Shown in pieces: positions 58,800 through 64,000 of a DNA stretch of 64,000 nt (position 1 is the stretch's first letter; the number at the start of each line of letters is the position of its first letter). A program made the position numbers and the translations under genes. This DNA comes from Deltaproteobacteria bacterium (lineage in GTDB: Bacteria > Desulfobacterota > Dissulfuribacteria > Dissulfuribacterales > QOAL01). The notes under the pieces were generated by a model. It saw nothing but the letters and a program-made list of their open reading frames with translations. It made no database searches and had not been told where the DNA came from. The stretch is taken from positions 56,425 to 120,424 of the forward strand of contig JALSNW010000019.1 of assembly GCA_026986785.1 (NCBI GenBank), in the 5' to 3' direction.

Positions 58800-59933
58800 A
58801 TGAGAATATTGGTTTGCTTTATCTTTTCTCTAATGTTGCTCGTGGCTCTTCCTGTAGTAGGTGTCTTGTGGAAGGGCCTACCAGTGGCACAATATCTGGA
58901 ATTTCCTCCTATCACCAGGTACGTTAGGCATGCAGGGCCATCATGGCCATTGTTTCTGGTGTTCTTGTCATTCATCATGGCTATTCTATGGCCTTTTCTT
59001 CGCAGATTTGTTTCTGTGGGCCCTGGTCCTGGGGCAGTGTGTGAAAAAGACTTCCATGACTTCCCTTGGTGGGGCAAGTGTGCCTTTGTCCTGTGCTTGG
59101 TATCTTGGCTGCTCGCTTGGACAAGATTTTCATGGTTTAGGCCATTTCAGCCCTATACGTTTATCCCCTTGTGGTTCAGTTTTATTTTTTTTATAAATGG
59201 CATGTCTCACTGGCTCACTGGCTCGAGTCTTGTAGAGCGTCATGGGCTTAGATTTGTCGCCCTTTTTCCTCTAAGTACTGTTTTTTGGTGGTATTTCGAA
59301 TATCTGAACCGTTTTGTCCAGAACTGGTATTATACGGGTGTCGAGGATTTCTCTCCTCTACGCTATGTAGTCACTGCATCTGTTTCTTTTTCAACAGTGA
59401 TTCCTGCTGTGTTGTCGGTCAATGAGCTTTTGAAGATTTTCCCCAGATTTGACAATGCATATAAAAATTTTTTGCCATTGAGACTCAAAAGGCCAAAATT
59501 AGCTGCCAGCTTGGCTCTATTGCTTGCAGGTTGCGGGCTTATGGCCATGGGGATAATGCCTGATCTTTTATTCCCACTCGTCTGGATAGCGCCCCTTATA
59601 ATTGTTACGGCCACGCAGGCAATCCTGGGCATTGAGACTGTCTGCCGGGAAGTCCATCATGGCACTTGGGTAGGAATCTGCCGTTTATCCGCCAGTGGGC
59701 TGATATGTGGATTTTTTTGGGAGATGTGGAATTTCTTTAGCTATGCCAAGTGGATTTATTCCATCCCTTTTGTAAGTCAATTCAAGATATTTGAGATGCC
59801 CCTTCTTGGATACGCTGGATACTTACCTTTTGGGCTGGAGTGTGCTGTGGCAGCCTCTTTTGTCATAGGGTTTCAAGATATCATGGAATCCAACGCGTCT
59901 CTCACTGCACGAGCCAGTTTATCAAAGGTATAG
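58800..59933 (+). CDS. Multi-helix membrane protein, unknown
   Basis: 377 residues with about ten hydrophobic segments and many Trp/Phe residues (VSWLLAWTRFSWFRPFQPY, FSTVFWWYFEYLNRF, GFFWEMWNFFSYAKW). No family recognised. The start at ATG 58800 directly begins a hydrophobic helix (MRILVCFIFSLMLLVALP); a longer frame to 58707 lacks support. The 3' end overlaps the convergent histidine kinase gene by 61 bases. Conserved-looking acidic/aromatic positions (FEYLNRF, WEMWNF) suggest a real channel or enzyme rather than chance. Confidence 0.7.
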   Translation: MRILVCFIFSLMLLVALPVVGVLWKGLPVAQYLEFPPITRYVRHAGPSWPLFLVFLSFIMAILWPFLRRFVSVGPGPGAVCEKDFHDFPWWGKCAFVLCLVSWLLAWTRFSWFRPFQPYTFIPLWFSFIFFINGMSHWLTGSSLVERHGLRFVALFPLSTVFWWYFEYLNRFVQNWYYTGVEDFSPLRYVVTASVSFSTVIPAVLSVNELLKIFPRFDNAYKNFLPLRLKRPKLAASLALLLAGCGLMAMGIMPDLLFPLVWIAPLIIVTATQAILGIETVCREVHHGTWVGICRLSASGLICGFFWEMWNFFSYAKWIYSIPFVSQFKIFEMPLLGYAGYLPFGLECAVAASFVIGFQDIMESNASLTARASLSKV

Positions 59934-62572
59934 GGCTTTCTGATATATCTGGCCGCACCAAGATCCAAAGCCTTTTTCACCCGATCTGTCTCAGAGAATC
60001 CACTGGTGATGATAGCCTTTTGGCCAGGTCGAATCTTGACAATGGCCTCGTAGGTCTCGAGGCCGTCTATCCCCGGGTCCATGATCATGTCCAGCAACAA
60101 TAGATCAAATTCCTTCTCCCTGCATAGCTCTATGGCGCTCTCACCACAGGGGACCGTTTCGACATCGTAACCCAGTCTCCTCAGGATGCTACTGGCTATT
60201 TCTCTCTGTTCGTCCATATCGTCTACCACAAGGATCTTCCCATTGCCCTTTAATTCATTGATATCCGCACTGTTCCCTGTTTCCTGCTCAGGTGCTGATC
60301 TCGTTACTGGGAAATATATTGAAAGAGATGTCCCTTTGCCCACCTCGGTCTGGATGTCTATATAACCATTGTGGTCCTTGACCGTTCCCCAGACCACTGC
60401 CATTCCCAGACCCGATCCACTTCTCCCCATGACCTTTTTGGTATAGAATGGCTCGAATATGTGGGGGAGGTCGTTTTCCGAGATGCCCTCTCCGGTATCG
60501 CGGATCAGTAATTTGATGTAATCGCCAGGATCGATATGGTCATAGCCCGCCACTGGTTCGTCCAAATAACAATTTTCTGTGGATATGTAGAGCTTGCCGC
60601 CAGAAGGCATGGCCTCAATTGCGTTGGTAAACAGGTTCATCACGGTTTTGGACAAGTGGGTGGGAGAGCCTTTCATGTTCATGAGGTCATGGCTTAGTCT
60701 CGTCTCTACTTTTATATCTGGATTTTCCAACAGTAGTTTCTGGCATTCTGGGCTGTCCAGATAATCTCTGATGATCCCATTGAGGTTGAGAGGTTCCCTC
60801 GTACCGATTGCCCTCCTGGCTAAGGTCAATAGATCTTGGACAACGTCGGCTGCCCTCTGGCCCGACTGCTGTATTATCCTAACTGGCTTGGCCAGGGGGC
60901 TATCTTCTGGTAGTTGCATGAGTAGTATATCCGGGTAGGTCACAATGCCGGTCAGGATGTTGTTGAGATCGTGGGCTACGCCTCCTGCAAGGGTGCCAAG
61001 GGCCTCCATTTTCTGGGCACGCCTCAGACGTTCCTCCAGGCGCTTCATTTCTGTAAGATCTGTTGCAACCACGATTATTCCAGAAAGTTCTCCATTGCTG
61101 TCCAATACTGGCGAAGCACTTAGATAAAACGGCCTGCCCTTCAAGTTTTTTTCAAATCTCAATCCCTTCTTCAACTCTTCCAGTTGGTCCTCTCTGGTAC
61201 AACAACCATCCAGTTCATCTTCAGAGAAAAATTCGGAAAAGGCTCGTCCCATGACGTCTTCAAATCTGCTGGCCCCTGCCAATTTCAGGAATTCATGGTT
61301 ACATTCCAGTATGTTGAACTCAGGGGAAAGGAGGACTACAGGCCCGCCAATGGCCTGGAAGGCAGACTGCCACTTTTTTTTGGCATCTATTAGTTTTTCC
61401 TCCCTGTTTTTCAGCTGTTCAGCCATCCTTGAGACCTGACGGGCTACTTTTGAGATCTCTTCAGCCTTCGAATCCAGGGGGCGGCTTACCATCTTTCCAC
61501 TGCCTATCTCTGCGAGAGATCTGTTCAGGGTCTCAAGGGGGGCTATTACCTGCTTCTTGAGCCAACTGGCGGCAATTCCAAGGATGCCCAGGTAGAAGAT
61601 CACCGAGAAGAAGAGCCATCTCGTCATCCTTTGTCCAGATTTTGTGGCCATCTCGTTAATCTTTCGATTGAAGGTAGCCAACGCCTTTCTACAGAGTTCG
61701 AGATTGCCTGACAGCTCATTGGCCAAGGCTCTGGCCCTGTCAAGGCTTTCATGGGAGGCATTCACTGCCCGGAATACCTCCTGGTAATTTTGCTTGAGAC
61801 TGTTCAATATATGGATCATCTCTTTGAGAGCATGTCTATTGGAGGGTATTTCAAGTAGGAGGCAGTCCAATAAAAAAGATGCATCCAGTAACTTGTTTTC
61901 GCAGACTTTAGCCCCGGTATTATCAAGGGAGCCATTTCTGAGATTTTTGTCTACGCAGTTCTTGAACTCCAAAAGTTGCAGTTTCAGGCTGGAGATATCA
62001 TTTATGCCCTGGGAAGGGAAAAGCCTGTCGGGGTCAGAGGCAGGTATCTTGAGAAGCCTTGAGGCAAGGTCATATTGAATATTCTGGACCCTGTGGAGAA
62101 TGGTGTTTATGCGTATGCTCATCTGATGTCTGAGTTTTCTGGCCAGGTTGCTTTTTTTAAAGGCCTTGTTACCTTGTTCTTCAAAGGCCCGAACTGCTTC
62201 ATGGGTTTTCTTGATGGGTATAGTCAGCTCACTGTCTTCCTGGACAAGCAGATGGGCCTCCTCAAGGGCTACCGCGAGGTTCAGACGGGCATTGGTAAGA
62301 CAGCTCTGGAAGAAATCCTGCCGGCCCGGAGTGCTACCTGATACCTTGCTCTTGAGTTCCATCAGGGCATAATAGATATCCTCTTCCGCCCTGCTCAAAG
62401 GGAAAAAGATATTCTGTTCAAGCTGGCTTAGCCTCTGGATCATCTTTTTTGATTTATACAGATTGATGGTGGCAGTTCCAGCTATGAGTGCAAATGCCGT
62501 CAAGAATGCAAGTGCGATGGAAAGGAAAACCCTGCTGAGATGGAAGGTCTTTTGCCCCATTCTTTTTATCAC
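59873..62572 (-). CDS. Hybrid sensor histidine kinase (HAMP-PAS-HisKA-HATPase-REC)
   Basis: 899 residues. TM1 lies at ~16-35, a ~280-residue helical periplasmic sensor follows, TM2 is at ~316-336 (WLFFSVIFYLGILGIAASWL), then HAMP, and a PAS domain at ~400-515. The kinase core has the phospho-His in AGGVAHDLNNILTG (~534), an N-box in NLFTNAIEAMPSGG, and G boxes DTGEGIS and GSGLGMAVVWG. The receiver domain has ILVVDDMDEQ, phospho-Asp in LLLLDMIMDPGIDG (~822) and IRKPYTF. The GTG start overlaps the stop of the upstream binding-protein gene by four bases, so the two form a sensory pair. Confidence 0.93.
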   Translation of the reverse strand: MIKRMGQKTFHLSRVFLSIALAFLTAFALIAGTATINLYKSKKMIQRLSQLEQNIFFPLSRAEEDIYYALMELKSKVSGSTPGRQDFFQSCLTNARLNLAVALEEAHLLVQEDSELTIPIKKTHEAVRAFEEQGNKAFKKSNLARKLRHQMSIRINTILHRVQNIQYDLASRLLKIPASDPDRLFPSQGINDISSLKLQLLEFKNCVDKNLRNGSLDNTGAKVCENKLLDASFLLDCLLLEIPSNRHALKEMIHILNSLKQNYQEVFRAVNASHESLDRARALANELSGNLELCRKALATFNRKINEMATKSGQRMTRWLFFSVIFYLGILGIAASWLKKQVIAPLETLNRSLAEIGSGKMVSRPLDSKAEEISKVARQVSRMAEQLKNREEKLIDAKKKWQSAFQAIGGPVVLLSPEFNILECNHEFLKLAGASRFEDVMGRAFSEFFSEDELDGCCTREDQLEELKKGLRFEKNLKGRPFYLSASPVLDSNGELSGIIVVATDLTEMKRLEERLRRAQKMEALGTLAGGVAHDLNNILTGIVTYPDILLMQLPEDSPLAKPVRIIQQSGQRAADVVQDLLTLARRAIGTREPLNLNGIIRDYLDSPECQKLLLENPDIKVETRLSHDLMNMKGSPTHLSKTVMNLFTNAIEAMPSGGKLYISTENCYLDEPVAGYDHIDPGDYIKLLIRDTGEGISENDLPHIFEPFYTKKVMGRSGSGLGMAVVWGTVKDHNGYIDIQTEVGKGTSLSIYFPVTRSAPEQETGNSADINELKGNGKILVVDDMDEQREIASSILRRLGYDVETVPCGESAIELCREKEFDLLLLDMIMDPGIDGLETYEAIVKIRPGQKAIITSGFSETDRVKKALDLGAARYIRKPYTFDKLARAVRDALDSMIS

Positions 62573-63615
62573 TGTCTGGGCGATGGGCCTTTTGAGTTTA
62601 TGAATGGAGAGTCGAAGAAGATGGTGCCTGATACCAAAAAAGTAGGTATCTTTAACCCAAGTACCCGGGCCCTGCTTCTGTTGATGAGCCTTAATCCACG
62701 CTCAGTCCTTTTCAAGGGGATCTGGGATACCTTGGTCCCATGAAAGATATCCAACAATATTGATGCAGCGTCTTCTCCGGAGATGAACCCATCGATTGCT
62801 ATGGAGCACAGGGCTCCATTTCTGACAGTGTCCATTGTGTTTGATGCCTCTGGCAGCCGGCTGTTCAACAGCAACCATTTCAGTGCCTCAAGGGCTGGTA
62901 CATGTCTGCCCTGCTTGTCTCTGAAGGTGAAATAGGTGATAAAATATAGGCCATCTGCCCTTTCTTGTAGATTTGTCACAAGCCTTTTCCACTCCTCGAA
63001 CGAATTCGTATTATAGTAGCCAATTACCTGGAGGTGGGTGGAAGGAAGGGCTGACAGTGCCTTTTTGATCCTTCTCGTCAGGATCATGCCTGTGGGACTG
63101 GCATCATTCAATACAGCTATTCGTTTACAATCTGGCTTGAGTCTTTGGAGCAGCTCCAGGGTCATGACCACATGGTTTCTCTCCAGGACGCCTGTGACGT
63201 TCTTTGCAGGATAACCATATCTTTCCGGGTCCTCGTTTACCCCGAGAAATACCACAGGGGTGCTTGTTTTATCCTTAAGATAGGGCACCACAAAGTATTT
63301 CTGTGCATTGTCATCACAAGCGATTACAATATCGGGCCTCCAGCCCTGGAAGATCTTGTAGGCCTGGCGTGCTTTCTCTTTGGCACCTTCTGGGTGTATC
63401 TTGGTATCCATGTAGAAATGTTTCAATATACAATGGATATCGTGGTGCCTCGTAAGGGTGGTCCTAATGCCCCTGGTATAGTCTCGGACCCAGGGCATCG
63501 TCTTGTGATAAGAGTGGACTATTAGGATTTTGAGATCTTTGTGTGCTCCCAGGGCATCATATCCGGGGCAAAGTAGGATCGTTAAGGATACAAGCAAGGT
63601 CAGGACGTGTTTCAT
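62569..63615 (-). CDS. ABC-type substrate-binding protein (PF04392-like) paired with a sensor kinase
   Basis: 348 residues from the ATG at 63615. Signal peptide MKHVLTLLVSLTILLCPGY, then a type I periplasmic binding fold: LKILIVHSYHKTMPWVRDYT, DIVIACDDNAQKYFVVPYL, TPVVFLGVNEDPERYGYP, NVTGVLERN, and IAVLNDASPTG. This family often sits beside histidine kinases and gives them ligand sensing rather than transport. The frame stays open upstream for another 88 codons through a MITE-like element to an ATG in that element's inverted repeat; that extension is not needed and would bury the signal peptide. Confidence 0.85.
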   Translation of the reverse strand: MKHVLTLLVSLTILLCPGYDALGAHKDLKILIVHSYHKTMPWVRDYTRGIRTTLTRHHDIHCILKHFYMDTKIHPEGAKEKARQAYKIFQGWRPDIVIACDDNAQKYFVVPYLKDKTSTPVVFLGVNEDPERYGYPAKNVTGVLERNHVVMTLELLQRLKPDCKRIAVLNDASPTGMILTRRIKKALSALPSTHLQVIGYYNTNSFEEWKRLVTNLQERADGLYFITYFTFRDKQGRHVPALEALKWLLLNSRLPEASNTMDTVRNGALCSIAIDGFISGEDAASILLDIFHGTKVSQIPLKRTERGLRLINRSRARVLGLKIPTFLVSGTIFFDSPFINSKGPSPRQ

Positions 63616-63632
63616 AAATGTAAAGAGTTTAT

Positions 63633-63887
63633 CCCAAATTATGCAATTGGCAAGTTTGCTCAAGATTTGAGGCGCAAGGGGCAAAGACGTACTTAGGTAC
63701 TTCGAGCCCCGAGCAACAAAGAAGATTGAGCAAAATCGCCAATCCCGAAGGGCTGCGAAAGAGGGCAAAAACAGCATGAATTTTGCGGCACCAAAAAGTG
63801 AATGTTCAGCAATAGGTTGCAATGAGGTAATTACTTGATATAAAAAGAAGATCCATTTTTGTCCTCTTACGCAGTGCATAATTTGGG
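63633..63887. mobile_element. MITE-like element, 255 bp
   Basis: Exact 13-bp terminal inverted repeats CCCAAATTATGCA (63633-63645) and TGCATAATTTGGG (63875-63887) are flanked by the direct repeat TTTAT (63628-63632 and 63888-63892), the mark of a 5-bp target duplication. No transposase gene is inside. The left part contains a ~98-bp imperfect palindrome. It is inserted 18 bases upstream of the binding-protein ATG. Confidence 0.75.
63646..63743. repeat. Large imperfect palindrome inside the MITE-like element
   Basis: Outer arms ATTGGCAAGTTTGCTCAAG (from 63646) and its near-complement ending at 63743 (GAGCAAAATCGCCAAT), with nested GGGGC (63678-63682)/GCCCC (63706-63710) and GTAC (63689-63692)/GTAC (63697-63700), share one symmetry centre near 63694. 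It could fold as a long hairpin in DNA or RNA. Confidence 0.7.
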
Positions 63888-64000
63888 TTTATCAATGGAT
63901 AAAAAGGCTCCTTTTCGTATGTCCAAAAGTGTGATAGGGGTAGGTTTAAAGATTTGCAAAAATAATCCTCTGAACAGAAAAGCAAAAGATACAGTCTGGT

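Noticed and set aside
63616..63879. N-terminal extension of the binding protein through the MITE-like element
   Set aside because: The extension would place 88 non-family residues before a normal signal peptide, and it lies within an inserted repeat.

Overview
The window comes from an anaerobic, sulfur-metabolising bacterium, most likely of the former Deltaproteobacteria (Desulfobacterota). The evidence is a Flx-Hdr type electron-transfer cluster, an eight-heme cytochrome c fused to a membrane cytochrome b, futalosine-type menaquinone genes (UbiD/UbiX/UbiA homologues), an 11-subunit Nuo complex without NuoEFG, an F-type ATP synthase Fo block and a mitochondrial-EFG1-like elongation factor G. 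No plasmid, prophage, rRNA operon or CRISPR array is visible. Most of the window is a densely packed chromosome with many 4-nt start/stop overlaps.

Layout. 1-2.1 kb: small metal/Fe-S proteins (CGGC protein, Cys-cluster protein, ferredoxin). A perfect 16-bp FNR/HcpR-type palindrome lies between the ferredoxin and a divergent SpmA-SpmB fusion. 3.9-5.6 kb: octaheme cytochrome c-b. 5.7-11.3 kb (minus strand): argD-argF-argG, then a PilZ protein, a small membrane protein and a RACo-like ASKHA protein. 11.4-14.8 kb: exported proteins (unknown, DUF4412, SsuA/NMT1-like lipoprotein, tandem-repeat protein). 15-19.5 kb (minus): rnr-ligA-acyP. 19.7 kb: OmpA-family lipoprotein.

20.8-28.5 kb holds the main redox operon: a (Fe-S)-binding HdrD/DsrK-like protein whose reading frame contains an in-frame TGA, then a double-length HdrA, an MvhD/FlxD-like protein, two 4Fe-4S electron-transfer proteins and a PyrK-like flavoprotein. 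The TGA replaces the Cys of the conserved ECGH motif and is followed by a SECIS-like hairpin, so I read it as a selenoprotein. A nitronate monooxygenase-like gene and ilvE follow, then tRNA-Ala(GGC). 31.5-37.2 kb: menaquinone genes, an unknown helical protein, pyrK and pyrD. 37.3-41.3 kb: fusA with a good promoter, a RecA/KaiC-like ATPase and an orphan OppD/DppD ATPase.

41.5-52.3 kb is nuoABCDHIJKLMN behind tandem promoters and ending in a strong terminator. NuoC has a Lys/Glu insert and NuoI a histone-H1-like Lys/Ala tail. A short divergent UvrA-like protein with a degenerate second ATPase site follows. The Fo genes atpB-atpE and atpZ-atpI (minus) come next, separated by terminator-like hairpins. 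hemL, an unknown membrane protein and a two-gene sensory pair (periplasmic binding protein plus hybrid histidine kinase) finish the window. Just upstream of the sensory pair is a 255-bp MITE-like element with 13-bp terminal inverted repeats, a 5-bp target duplication and a large internal palindrome.

Taken together (inference), the Flx-Hdr complex would exchange electrons among NADH, ferredoxin and a thiol/disulfide carrier. The truncated Nuo complex would take electrons from a non-NADH donor such as ferredoxin, reduce menaquinone and build the ion gradient used by ATP synthase.
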